A DNA stretch of 64,000 nucleotides from Pyropia haitanensis (taxonomy: Eukaryota; Rhodophyta; Bangiophyceae; Bangiales; Bangiaceae): contig SDUX01000004.1 of NCBI GenBank assembly GCA_008729055.1, positions 2,606,172 to 2,670,171 on the forward strand, read 5' to 3'. The notes below the pieces were generated by a model, which worked only from the letters and a program-made list of their open reading frames with translations, searched no databases and had not been told where the DNA came from. The translations under genes were made by a program, and so were the position numbers. Of the stretch, positions 12,248 to 21,963 are shown one piece after another; position 1 is the stretch's first letter, and every line of letters starts with the position of its first letter.

Positions 12248-12502
12248 GGACCGGAGGTGGCTCCCCCCGTCCGCCACCGCTGCCGCCACCGCCGCGTCCA
12301 CCGCATCCCCACCAACGACGGCAGCGGCGGTGGTGGCGGCGGCGGCGGTGGTGGCGGCGGCCCAGGCGGTGGCGTCGGCGCCCACGGCGGCGGCGGGGGC
12401 GGCGGGACGGGCGGCAGCGGCGGCAGCGCCCAAGGCTTGGGTCGAAAACGCGGTGGCGTTAGCGTGCACGCCAGGTGAGGGGGCAGAGGTGGACGAGGGC
12501 AT
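10999..12502 (-). CDS. Hypothetical Ala-rich protein, four exons, 277 aa
   Basis: Four exons join in one frame: 12502-12055, 11718-11527, 11412-11377 and 11156-10999, 834 nt in total. All three introns are phase 1. Donors are GTACGT, GTACGT and GTACGC; acceptors are CCAG, GCAG and GCAG. The product starts MPSSTSAPSPG. It has a long poly-Ala region (roughly residues 25-110), a charged helix with AEAEELRAVREGRAV, and a hydrophobic segment ALLGVAVGNAAAAAVLVFRF (about 170-190) that could span a membrane. It ends near CEPRVPALPALAARFATDVD. I know no family for it. Introns start G-rich and end C-rich. A Harbinger transposon is inserted exactly at the start codon; without it an in-frame upstream ATG would add a few residues. 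Confidence 0.7.
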
Positions 12503-12504
12503 AA

Positions 12505-12530
12505 GAGCACACCCAACCACGTCCATCCCA
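12505..12530 (+). repeat. Left terminal inverted repeat of the Harbinger element
   Basis: Begins GAGCACACCCAACCACGTC and is preceded by the TAA target duplication at 12502-12504. The T of that TAA is, on the minus strand, the A of the ATG of the neighbouring gene. Confidence 0.95.
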
Positions 12531-14046
12531 ACGCCCCAAGTATTCATTCTAGGATGCCACGTATCGCACGTGGCGGCATGTGAGTGGAGTGCCCATTTCT
12601 ATATATCGATCCCCAACCGTTTCGGAAGGACTTGTGTAGAACGGCTGCTTCCGAACGCCGATGATTGGGTCGCGACACACACAGCGACGTGCCAGCTTAT
12701 TCCATTTGTAAATGTGTTCTTTACTTGTTTGACGTGGCTCCTCTGTCTGCTGAGTATCTCTCGAGATCCGTCGCAATCGACCGGCGATTGTGGAGCGATA
12801 ATCGCCCGTTGGAGCGCAATTTTGCACGACATGGCAGCGATCATAGGCGGTCTTGGTGTATCTGGCGCTATCTCGGGCGATCGAGTAGCGGTCGTCGGGG
12901 GTCAATTTTCTTGAAACGTGGACCGTCGTGTGCCACGACGCGGCTCTGTCATTTCACCGCGCACTGGGAGGATGCACCCCTCACGTTCAAAGGTTGCATC
13001 GTCCAATCATGTAGCGCCATTGCAGCGGCGTGCAGACACGTTGGCCGCTGGGGCCGCCGCGAGGCGTCTACGCGAGACCCAAACAGACGGTCCGCCTCTT
13101 CGGCGCCGTCCCGCGCGAAGCGCGACGAGCAGCGGTCAGCGCACCCACAGCAGTCGTGTGGAGGGTGGTGCCGCCTCGCCGTGCCGGGGGCAGCAGCCTG
13201 GCGAGCGCGAGGGGCGGCAGGCCCGCCCCCCCAGCGGGGGGAACAGGAGGTTCGCCTCCTGGGCTCGTGGTGGGTGGGGAGAGGGCGCAGCCGCCCCCCT
13301 TCATGATTGTGCTTTCGGGGGGGTGGGCCTGGTGGCGGTTCCTCGGGGCCGCGTTCTGGGCGGGGGCGGTTGCACCCCCCCGCGGTTTGCGTTCTAGTGG
13401 GGGGTGGCGGCCCCCCCCCTCGACGATTTTCCAACCCCCCTCGGATCGCTGTCTGAGAGGGGGGGGTGTGGCAACCGCGCCCATAGGGCGGGCGGGCGGG
13501 CGCGATCCGCCACCGTCACGACCCGTCATCCGCCGTTGTAGTGACCGTCTCCTTCCCGTCCCTTCCCTTCGACCCGCGCGCGCTATCTCTTTTGCGCGGG
13601 CGGCCTTCTCTTTGCCCGCGCGCGGGTGGCCCCAGCCAGGCTCCCCGCGTGCGGGTGGCGCCCGCCTTCCCCGCACCACCTGCTGGCCCTCCCCCCCTAC
13701 GTCGCACCGCACTGAGGCGCCCTTCGCTACCGCCACTCCTCCACCCCGCTCAGGAGGCCGCCGCCTTTACTGAAAGTCCCCTCTCTCGTGTTGCCCTCCC
13801 TTCCCACAACGAACTTCCATCATGACGGCGGCGGCCGCCGACGCCCCCCCCCCCCCCTGCCACTGTCCGCAGCCATTTAGGCAAAGGCCACCGGGCCTAC
13901 CCCGCGCTGATGCTGACGGACACGTGCCGGAGACGCACGCTGGTGCAGTATGGCAAAGTGATCCAAGGAAAAAAAAAACCCTGCCCAACGAGAAAAAAAA
14001 ACCTTTCTATTGATGCCACAACCGTCCCAGCAGACTCAACAGACAC

Positions 14047-15492
14047 TTACAGGTAGTGCTCCAGAAGTGCCGCTCGGCTCTTATAGATGTCCTCCGCCAG
14101 GTCATTGCGCAAAGCAACGTGCGCGGTTTGATTCCGCACCTCCTTCCACGCCTGCGCAGCCCGCAAAAAGGAACCAACCGGCAGCTGCCCTAGGGGTTGA
14201 ACAGCGGGGGGGGGATGGGCCAGAGGGGGGAGGCCGCCCAGATCCCCGCCGCCGGGTGCCCCAACCCCGGGAGCAGGAACGCCAGCCCCCCCCCCCAGTC
14301 CACCCGCCCCTCCAGCTTCCTCCCGAGCACGTCGACGAGACAAATACCCGCCCCGCCGTACCTCAGTCACCACATTGTGCAAAACAGCCACGGCCTTCAC
14401 AACCAGTGTGATCCGCTGGACGGTGGCGTACCGCGCAGGATGTAGAGCAATGTGCCAGCGCGCCGTCAGTACAGCGTACAGCCTCTCCGCGTCCTTCCTC
14501 AGCGCCTCCTGCAGCCGGTTGAAGATCCGCTTCTTGTCCGTGTCAGGGTTGGCATACGCCTGCACAAAAAACGCGTAGTGGGGGTATATCTTATCCACCA
14601 GATAGTACAACAGCGTGCGTGTGACCCCATTGACAGTGAAGGGCTGGTCCCGCGGCGGCCACAGACCGGCCGTAACGTCCTGGTACAGCGGCAACTGCTG
14701 CAGCACGTTGATGTCGTTCATACTGCCGGGGCAACCGACAAAAAGGTGCCAGATGTAGAGGTCCTCGTCACACACCGCCTCCATGACGATAGATCGGCGC
14801 CCCTTCCTGTTCTGGAATGACCCCTGCATGCCTTTGGGACACGCCCGCCACTCCCAGTGAGAGCAATCAAGTGACCCAATGCAGCCGGGCATCCCCCGCT
14901 CCGCGCTCCGCTTAAGCATGACGGTCAGCTCCTCGGCGTTTGGCTGGCGCAAATACATAGGTCCAAAAAGATCCACGACATAGGAGACCAGGTCACGCAC
15001 AGAATTGTCCACCGTCGAGCGAGAGATACGGCAATACTCATCGGGACGATCAGTGGACTCCCCATAAGCCAGCACGCGAAAAGCAGCGACCAGCTTCTGG
15101 AGCGGGTGCGCCCGAGGTCGGCCGGTGGCATCTATGGCCTGCTTGAAACCAGGCTGGTCCTTCACAGCCCGATACACACGCACGAACACAGATCGCGGCA
15201 CGCGAAAGCGACGCTCAAAATCATCCTCGTCATACACAGGCGGATTCCCTGCCACCCCAAAGTAGTCGATCAGAATGCTGCGCAACCCCCTCGCTAAGTT
15301 ACGCTGCTTGTTGGGCCGCCGTGCAAGAACAGATCCGTGGTACCGCCGCACGCCGCCAACGCGGGCAGCTCTCTTCCTCGTCCTCCAGTGGTGCAGCACG
15401 GTCAGATGGGCAGCCACAGCTTCCGCAATTTCCATGTCCTCAGCATCCTGCAAGAGAGCCTCCACGTCCAAGAGCGTTAGGTCCTCAGCCAT
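14047..15492 (-). CDS. PIF/Harbinger transposase (DDE nuclease), 481 aa
   Basis: The ATG at 15492 (MAEDLTLLDVEALL) is chosen because the open frame upstream of it has only a GTG start and composition unlike the rest. The protein matches the Plant_tran / Harbinger nuclease family. It has an N-terminal helical region with YDEDDFERRFRVPRSVF (about 87-103) and RISRSTV (155-161). The catalytic core has D209 in GSLDCSHWEW, D260 in GCPGSMNDINV and E336 in RKDAERLYAVLTARW. LVDKIYPHYAFFV stands where relatives have LADGIYP. The C-terminus ends DLAEDIYKSRAALLEHYL, like the usual DLIEHLW end. No stop or frameshift interrupts it, so the enzyme may be functional. The Pro/Gly-rich insert before the C-terminus is unusual. 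It acts in the nucleus, cutting at the element's inverted repeats. Confidence 0.95.
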   Translation of the reverse strand: MAEDLTLLDVEALLQDAEDMEIAEAVAAHLTVLHHWRTRKRAARVGGVRRYHGSVLARRPNKQRNLARGLRSILIDYFGVAGNPPVYDEDDFERRFRVPRSVFVRVYRAVKDQPGFKQAIDATGRPRAHPLQKLVAAFRVLAYGESTDRPDEYCRISRSTVDNSVRDLVSYVVDLFGPMYLRQPNAEELTVMLKRSAERGMPGCIGSLDCSHWEWRACPKGMQGSFQNRKGRRSIVMEAVCDEDLYIWHLFVGCPGSMNDINVLQQLPLYQDVTAGLWPPRDQPFTVNGVTRTLLYYLVDKIYPHYAFFVQAYANPDTDKKRIFNRLQEALRKDAERLYAVLTARWHIALHPARYATVQRITLVVKAVAVLHNVVTEVRRGGYLSRRRAREEAGGAGGLGGGAGVPAPGVGAPGGGDLGGLPPLAHPPPAVQPLGQLPVGSFLRAAQAWKEVRNQTAHVALRNDLAEDIYKSRAALLEHYL

Positions 15493-16440
15493 GGTGTGTG
15501 GGTCCCAAAAAACGCGCGCGGGAGCGTGATGGCCACGACGACGGTGATGGCGCCGGTCGGGGTCACGACCGTGGGCACCCACCACAATCACAGCTGACCC
15601 CAGCGCGCGGCCGAGAATCTGTGGCCCCCGAAACAGCACTCAACCAATCATATTTCTTCCCCGCCCCGCCCCCGCTGTCGATGTCCCTCGCACCTCGCAC
15701 CCCGTCCCGCCCTCCAGCAATGGGCCGGTCGTCCAATAAAAAAAGAGAGCACTTCCCCGTACGCCGGAACGCGGACAGACTCGGGAGGGCACGCCACAAC
15801 CGACACCCCACATGGCCACATCACTGCCAGTGGCTGCTGTGGCGGCGCGCCACCGCGGCCGCGGACGCCACGCGACTGGGTACGCAGGAACGGTTTGTGG
15901 TGCTGCGCAACCGCCGGCCGACACGCCGCCTGTGTGCCCCTCGCCCCATGCCAGTGGCGCGGGCACAGCGGGCAGCCGCCACGTGCCTGTTGTGGTTGTC
16001 ACGCGAGTGCTACCCGCCGACCATTCGCCCCACTTCGCGGAGCCCGATGGGGGCCCCGAAGCGCCTGCGATCGTGCTGCGGTCGTCACCGATCGTGCACG
16101 GTCAGATTCAGATTGCAAAAAATTGCCATGCGGCGACGATCGGACACGTGGTCGAGGCCCAACCAGCCCGCGAGAATGGGGAATGGGGATGGGGATGGCC
16201 CATTTCCGACCAGATTGGGGTGTCCCCATTCCCATTCCCCAACGGGGCCCCAAACATGCCCGAAACCCGGGAGGACTTACATGAATTGGGTTTTGTCGAA
16301 TCCGATCCGAGAACGTAGAGATCCTTCCGTCGACGTCACTATGTGACCGCCCGCAATCTTGAAACCAGCCAGAACAGAGATTTGATGCTGTTTTAAGCCG
16401 ATTCGCGGTCCAATTACGTGCCACGTTTGCTTATTCCCGA

Positions 16441-16466
16441 TGGGGTTGACGTGGTTGGGTGTGCTC
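16441..16466 (-). repeat. Right terminal inverted repeat of the Harbinger element
   Basis: This is the inverted copy of the left end, with the 19 terminal bases identical. It is followed by the second TAA of the target duplication at 16467-16469. Confidence 0.95.
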
Positions 16467-16469
16467 TAA

Positions 16470-17735
16470 GAACGACTTGAGACAGCATTTCCTTCAGACT
16501 TATGGGGCATGACGGCTCACGCAGTAGTACCCACTTACACAAACCTTAGTAGAGGCACTATTCAGCGTCTAATGTGTCCAATATTTCCTTAGTTGCTGGG
16601 GGGACCGCTTGGCCTGGGGGGACCGCGGCGGACCCACTATCACACTGTCGAAATGATGCCCACACGTGGCACGCTCTCAGCCAATCATCGCCCTGGCAAT
16701 TGGTAAGGTCTGTTGGCTCCAGGGCTATCGCTCGGCCAAAACACCCTGTTTTGGCCCGGCGATAGCTCTGGAGCTAACAGACGTCAGGGTACGGAGAGGA
16801 AGTTATGTCGTCACTTATATCAAGTCTATTCGCTGAGGGGGGTTCGTTTTAGGCCGGGATAGCTCGTTGACATTGATGAACGACCGCATCAGTGCCACGT
16901 TTGGCCCGACGCGCCACGTTTTTCCTACGTGGCACGAATATCGGCGAATATCGACATTGGTGGACGTGCCCTTATCCAGTCCCATACCAATGTGATCGCA
17001 GTCAAATTCGGACTCACAGTGTGCTGGCCAGGATGCTTCGGCCTCCCGTGCACCGCGAGCATCCTCCCGGCCCCACCTTTCTTCCCCGGCCCCCTCCGCC
17101 TCGCCCTTCCCCTCGCCGCCAGTGCGCATGCATTGCCGCCCGCCGGCGGTGACGTTCGTTGGAGCGTCCGGGGGCGGTTAACGTTCCCAACCACCCTCAT
17201 CTTCTCCTCGCGGCTCCCCGATGTGTACAGCGTGGGGCTCCAAATTTGAGCTCGCCACCTGGGCCGCGGTCTGTGGCGCCACACGCTTCCCCCACGCGCG
17301 ACGGGACCTCGCCGTGCCGCGACGGCCATGGTGGCGACCGCGGCTCCTTTCCCTGCTTGGGGCGCCGCTCGGCGGGGAGGTATATGAAGAGGGGTCCCCG
17401 TTCTTTGTCTTCAGTGGCGGCCGCACCGTGCAGTGGTCGCTGCGGCGTGGTCGTCGGCGCGCGCCCTGGCGGCGGTCGGTCATTGCCACTCTTTAACGTT
17501 CCCGTTCCCCTTTCCCCCCATCTGTCCATCCCCCACACCCCACCCCCGGGCGTACCTGCCGGCTACCGTCACTGTCGCTGTCACCGTTGTCACGGTGCGG
17601 GTTGGGGGGACGCGGGTGGCAACGGTGCTTGGGGAGTGCGCCGTTTGTCTGCTGCGGGGGGCACCCTTGCGCGCCGGCCGCGCTCCTCTGCGCAACACCA
17701 CGCGTCGGCGGCTGGGCGTGCGCCCCGTTGGCGCC
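16470..17735. promoter_or_regulatory. Upstream region of the malectin gene; former 5' region of the gene now split by the transposon
   Basis: No supported gene lies here. On the minus strand the sequence next to the target duplication continues in frame with the Ala-rich gene as LKEMLSQVVL, so it was probably its 5' leader before the insertion. A near-perfect hairpin lies at 16708-16782. The right part (17200-17735) is the promoter and leader of the malectin-domain gene. The open frame extends upstream of that gene's ATG to 17433, but its composition looks untranslated. Confidence 0.5.
16708..16782. repeat. Hairpin with 36-bp arms and 3-nt loop
   Basis: The left arm (16708-16743) starts GTCTGTTGGCTCCAGGGCTA. 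The right arm (16747-16782) is its reverse complement with about four mismatches, and the loop is CCC. Length, symmetry and tiny loop could suit a foldback element, a small-RNA precursor or a cruciform. I cannot tell which. Confidence 0.85.
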
Positions 17736-20564
17736 ATGCACCGAGTAGCGCTATGCCTGGCGGCGGCTGTCTCCCTGACGGCGCTGCTGGTGGCGCCCGC
17801 TGTGGGCCGTCGGGTGGACCTCAAGGTTAACATGGGCGGCAACGCCGTTTCGGGCGGCTTTGTCAGCGAGATTGAGGCCATTGACCTGACCGACTCGTCC
17901 TTCTCCAAGATGCGGGACCACAGCGGCAAGCTCACCGGCCCGTACGCGGAGGTGCTCAAGACGCAGCGCTTCTCGCGCGACGAGGACCTCTTCCTCCACT
18001 TTCCCATTGATGATGGCCTCTACACCGTGACACTGCTGTTTGCCGAGACCTGGGACGGCGCATGCGAGTCTGGCAAGCGCATTTTTGACGTGTACCTCGG
18101 GTCCAAGACGTTTGGGGTGCAAAAGGTGCTGGGCAACTTTGACATCTTCCGCCACGCCAAGGGCTGCCATGTCGCCCTGCAGCGCAAGTTCCCGCACATC
18201 ATCACCAAGGACGGCCTGACGCTGGTGCTGCGGCCGATCCGGCAGAACCCGCAGATTGGGGGTATCATCATCTCGGGTCACAGCTACTCGGACACGCTTA
18301 TGACGTCGCTGCCGCTGGCGCCTGCGTCGCCAAGCGACCGGCCCGACTTTAACGCCATGCGCGCCATGCTGCAGGTCCCCCCGGTGGAGCCGTCCATGCT
18401 GTATGACCCGGCGGCCAACCCCAAGTTTAAGGTGAAGGACGCTCCGGCCGGCGCGGGCGGTGGGGCCCCGGTCGGTGGCATGCCGCCGGCCTCGCAAGGG
18501 GCCATGGGCGGCGGGATGGGTGGTGGGATGGGTGGCGGGATGGGTGGTGGGATGGGCAGCGGCATGGGCGGCGGCATGGGCAGCGGGATGGGCGGCGGGA
18601 TGTCTGGCGGCCCGCCGCGGGGATTGCCCGCCGGAGCGCCCGTTGGGAACAAATTTGCAATGGGCGGCGGTGGTGCGGGCAATGGCAACGCCTTTGGTGG
18701 CAGCGGCTTTGGGGGTGCCTTTGGTGGTGGCAGTGTGATGAACAGCGGCGGCGGCGGCATGGGTGGTGGCGCTCTGGGCGGCATGGGCGGGGGTCCCCCA
18801 GGCGGCATGGGCGGTGCGCCGCAGGGTGCCTGGAGTGGTGGCGGCGGTGGCGGCGGTGGCGGCTTTGGGGCCTACCCCCCGCGTCGGCGGCTGATGTCCG
18901 TGGAGGACCAGTACCCGGTTCCCGCACCGGTACCCGCGCACGGGGCCTATGGCTCGGGTGCGTACCAGTCGGCAGCGGCTGGCGCCGCGCAGGCACAGCC
19001 GGGCCCGCGGCAGCAGCAGCTGGGGCCCGCGGGTGTTCCCGGCACAGCGGTGTCCCCATCCGCTGCGCCAGCCCAGTGGCCGCCGACTGAGTCGGTGGGG
19101 CCGTCATCGTCGCTGCAACAGCAGCAGCCGCAGACCTTGGGTGGTAGTGCAGCGCTGGGTGGTGCTGTCGGCGCATCGGCGCAGGTGCCGGGTTCGTACC
19201 AGCAGACCCCTCCCATGTTGTCGCCCTCGTCGGTCGCTCAGGCGCTCGGTGGGGCGCGCATGGGATCGCCCGTGGGGCCGTTTGGGCAGGCCCATCAAGC
19301 GGCGGTGGGCTACGGCGGTCTGGCCACTGTGCCGTCCGCGGATGCTCCCCACGCAGCGGCCCAGGGCGGTGATGTGGGTGCGGCGGGGGCGGGGGCGGGG
19401 GCGCAGCCCGATGCACCGACCGCTGGTGTGGCGCCGTATTCCCAGCTGTCGTCCCTGCAGCTGCCGGGCTCGTTCGCGTCCGCTGGGCCTGTTGAGGGGG
19501 CGTCTACGCCCGCGGGAGCTCAGGGGCGGGAGGCGGCCGGGTCGGCGATGGGGCCGGCGGCATCCCGTTTGGGCGTGTCGTCCCACTCGATGGATGCCCA
19601 GGTGCAGTCGCAGGCGCAGGCCTACGCGCAGGCACAGGCACAGCTGCTGTCTGGCTCGCAGGGCGCGGGTGCTCCCGCGGGCCCATACGGTGGCGGCATG
19701 CCGACAGATCGCGCGGCAGCACCAATGCCGGCCTATGGTGCCGGTGCCGGCGCCTTCCCGCCGCTGATGGACGGCGGTGCCGCTGGCACAGGTGGCGCCA
19801 GCGTGGACGGTGCTATCCCCGAGGCTAGCGCCGCTGGCCAGAAGGGTGGCATGGCAGCCTATGGCGGCGAGTCTCCGGCTGCGTATGGGACGCAGACTGG
19901 GGCTGGCGCGATGATGGGCGCGCCTGGTACCAACATGGGGTCACCGACGGCGGGGATGTATGGGCAGGCGCAAGCTCAGTCGTCACCCGGTGCCTACCCG
20001 TCGCCGCCCGTTGGCGCCCCCGCGCCGGGCGCGGGCGGCGCAGATTCCGGCATGGCCAGCCGGACGGCGTCGTACAACGCCGCGGCTGAGACGCTAGCCG
20101 CCGTCGTTCCTGGTCTGGCGGGCGACGGCTCGCCGGTGGTGCGGCCGCTGGACCCGGCGGTACCCCCGGAGGCGGCCCCTGTGTACGGGGCGGCCCCTCC
20201 GGTAGCCGCCGAGCCGGCCGGCAGCTGTGTGCACAACAGCACGCACTGCTCGTGCGCAATGAAGCAGGCGTCGCTGCCCTACTCGGCGGGCGGTGGAGAC
20301 TGCCTGTACGTCGAGGACCCGTCGTCGTTTCCCATGGGCTGCGTCCGCGGCGCCTGCAGCGGCCACTATGCGTGCACCTGCGACGCGCCCGTGTCGATCA
20401 ACCGGCTGCTGTGTGTGCGGCGGCTGGCGACGAGCATCCTGGTGCCCGTCGACGCGGCGCGTGGGCCAGTCGGCACCACCGCCAATGGTCAGTCTGTGGT
20501 GCCGTGTAGGCGCGCGGCGCTCGAGGGCGAGGGCATTCTGGTGCTGGAGCCGGTCACCACCTGA
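17736..20564 (+). CDS. Secreted malectin-domain protein with Gly/Met-rich, Gln/Ala/Pro-rich and Cys-rich regions, 942 aa
   Basis: The ATG at 17736 is chosen because it opens a classic signal peptide, MHRVALCLAAAVSLTALLVA (residues 1-23), followed at once by the domain. Residues about 26-185 match a malectin domain: RRVDLKVNMGG, GPYAEVLKTQRF, YTVTLLFAE, GKRIFDVYLG, and a closing LVLRPIRQNPQIGGIIISG. Malectin domains bind sugars. Residues about 240-400 are a GGGMGGGM repeat and related Gly tracts. About 400-820 is rich in Ala, Gln, Pro, Gly and Tyr, with QAQAQ and GPYGGG patches. About 825-905 holds roughly ten cysteines (CVHNSTHCSC, GACSGHYACTC), like a small disulfide-bonded module. No membrane anchor is visible after the signal. 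A role in the extracellular matrix or cell wall is likely but inferred. One exon; convergent with prefoldin 6. Confidence 0.88.
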   Translation: MHRVALCLAAAVSLTALLVAPAVGRRVDLKVNMGGNAVSGGFVSEIEAIDLTDSSFSKMRDHSGKLTGPYAEVLKTQRFSRDEDLFLHFPIDDGLYTVTLLFAETWDGACESGKRIFDVYLGSKTFGVQKVLGNFDIFRHAKGCHVALQRKFPHIITKDGLTLVLRPIRQNPQIGGIIISGHSYSDTLMTSLPLAPASPSDRPDFNAMRAMLQVPPVEPSMLYDPAANPKFKVKDAPAGAGGGAPVGGMPPASQGAMGGGMGGGMGGGMGGGMGSGMGGGMGSGMGGGMSGGPPRGLPAGAPVGNKFAMGGGGAGNGNAFGGSGFGGAFGGGSVMNSGGGGMGGGALGGMGGGPPGGMGGAPQGAWSGGGGGGGGGFGAYPPRRRLMSVEDQYPVPAPVPAHGAYGSGAYQSAAAGAAQAQPGPRQQQLGPAGVPGTAVSPSAAPAQWPPTESVGPSSSLQQQQPQTLGGSAALGGAVGASAQVPGSYQQTPPMLSPSSVAQALGGARMGSPVGPFGQAHQAAVGYGGLATVPSADAPHAAAQGGDVGAAGAGAGAQPDAPTAGVAPYSQLSSLQLPGSFASAGPVEGASTPAGAQGREAAGSAMGPAASRLGVSSHSMDAQVQSQAQAYAQAQAQLLSGSQGAGAPAGPYGGGMPTDRAAAPMPAYGAGAGAFPPLMDGGAAGTGGASVDGAIPEASAAGQKGGMAAYGGESPAAYGTQTGAGAMMGAPGTNMGSPTAGMYGQAQAQSSPGAYPSPPVGAPAPGAGGADSGMASRTASYNAAAETLAAVVPGLAGDGSPVVRPLDPAVPPEAAPVYGAAPPVAAEPAGSCVHNSTHCSCAMKQASLPYSAGGGDCLYVEDPSSFPMGCVRGACSGHYACTCDAPVSINRLLCVRRLATSILVPVDAARGPVGTTANGQSVVPCRRAALEGEGILVLEPVTT

Positions 20565-21271
20565 GCGCATTGGGGGCGTTACAGCCGGAGAGGGTGAGCG
20601 GCGGGTGTGCAGGTATCATGTGTACATAGATAGCTACGAGTGAAAAGCGGTCGTTGGTCTTTGCTATTTAATAATCGGGAGATAGGACGTGCACCCTATT
20701 GTAAGCCTTCCGATCGCACCGTTTTCTGTGTGCTGGATGTGTGTGGCAAAAGAGGGCACGGCGGGACAATAGAGACACAAAAGAAAACCAGACATGAACA
20801 TCGAAGAGTAAGAGTGGACAGTGCGTGTCATGAACAGTGCACTGCACCGCACCAACGCGGGACTCTAATCAAGTGCGGCACGAACACCCAACGCGGGACT
20901 CTAATCAAGTGCGGCACGAACACCCAAAGCTGAGGCGTGGTGAGCGAGAGGATACTCACAGCGCTGCCCACAGAGCTCGAACCGCAGGGCAAGCGGGGAA
21001 TATGACAGGGGAACGCAGCAGGACACTTGCCACGGCACGAATCAGGCGCCACATCCACAACTGGCACATCACGACGCGCACCAGCAGGCCGACCACCAAC
21101 CGTGAGTGCTGCATCATGCTGCTTGCGTGCACGCGGTTTTAGGGCAAGCAATGCCCCCTCCACACGACACGCCCATCAGACCCGTGGCGCACAAACCACT
21201 CGCATCACAGCAGCAGCAGCAGCAGCACCGTGACCATCCCTGGTAGCCGTTGCACAGCCAGCGTGCGGTCA
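20565..21271. other. Intergenic region between convergent genes; 36-bp tandem duplication
   Basis: No gene seen. A 36-bp unit starting CAACGCGGGACTCTAATCAA is repeated twice at 20853-20924. A short CAG microsatellite lies near 21208-21228. The region must hold the 3' ends of the malectin-domain gene and prefoldin 6. Confidence 0.7.
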
Positions 21272-21963
21272 TCACATGCTCTGCATGCTCGTTTCCTGCT
21301 TGTGTAACTCGTTCTGGAAGGCAATCAAGGACGTGCGCTTCTGCTCCATCTCCGTCTCAATCGCATGCACCCGGTTGTTGCCCGCCTGCAGCTGCTCGCT
21401 AATCTTATTCAGGCGGGTGCGCACGTTGGTGCGTGCCTCCTCCAGTTCCTCTGCCAGCAGCACAGGACCGACAAGCTTGTAAACGGCAGTACCGTCCGGA
21501 ACGTCGTCCAGCTCCTTGGCGACCAGCTGGTTCTCCAAGAACTGGTTCTTCAGCCCCATCACCGCGCTCATCGCCTTGGAGGCCTCTTTCCAGAGAGAAC
21601 CCAGAGGGAAAGACGTAGCAGCGTGGGCGCCCACAGCGGCGCGTGCAAGCGGGCGCACAGGCAAAACACGAAGCCAGGAGGCAAACAGAAACCACGGACA
21701 CGGGAGTCAGTCCCTCTCCATCGTGGCCCTTCGTGCGAAGATTTTGCCAACACCAGACAAGTGCAGACATGGGAAACGGGCATATCATGGCTTGGCGCCC
21801 GCCAGCAACAGCCCACGGTGAACGTTGTGTGCAAACCACGAGAGTTGAAAACAAGACAGGGAGAGGACGTGAGGCGCAGCATACCTTTTTGAAGTGCGAT
21901 CATCGTCTGCATGATAGCCTCCAGCTTGGTCTTGGTCGCATCAGGGACTACCGCGTCCGCCAT
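21272..21963 (-). CDS. PFDN6: Prefoldin subunit 6 (beta-type), 130 aa, two exons
   Basis: Exon 1 is 21963-21885 and exon 2 is 21585-21272. The 299-bp intron has donor GTATGC and acceptor AAAG, phase 1, giving LQKEASKAMSA across the junction. The product aligns with prefoldin 6 along its length. It has an N-terminal coiled coil (TKTKLEAIMQTMIALQK), the central hairpin with VYKLVGPVLLAEELEEAR, and a C-terminal coiled coil (RLNKISEQLQAGNNRVHAIE then MEQKRTSLIAFQNELHKQE). Its length is normal for the family. Prefoldin 6 is one of four beta subunits in the cytosolic hexamer that passes unfolded actin and tubulin to the CCT chaperonin. It lies head to head with VPS13, 574 bp apart. Confidence 0.95.

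Larger units (their letters stand above)
12505..16466. mobile_element. PIF/Harbinger DNA transposon, 3962 bp
   Basis: Terminal inverted repeats GAGCACACCCAACCACGTC lie at 12505-12523 and, inverted, at 16448-16466. They are perfect over 19 bp and imperfect for about 7 more. A TAA target duplication flanks the element (12502-12504 and 16467-16469), the 3-bp TWA-type duplication typical of PIF/Harbinger. Inside is a full-length Plant_tran-type transposase on the minus strand. The flanks of the transposase (12550-14046 and 15493-16440) carry only random-looking frames. I could not identify the Myb/SANT partner protein that autonomous Harbinger elements usually encode. An internal near-palindrome of GGGGAATGGGGATGG words lies near 16165-16245. 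Confidence 0.93.

Noticed and set aside
17433..17735. N-terminal extension of the malectin protein
   Set aside because: A strong signal peptide starts at 17736, and the upstream part looks untranslated.
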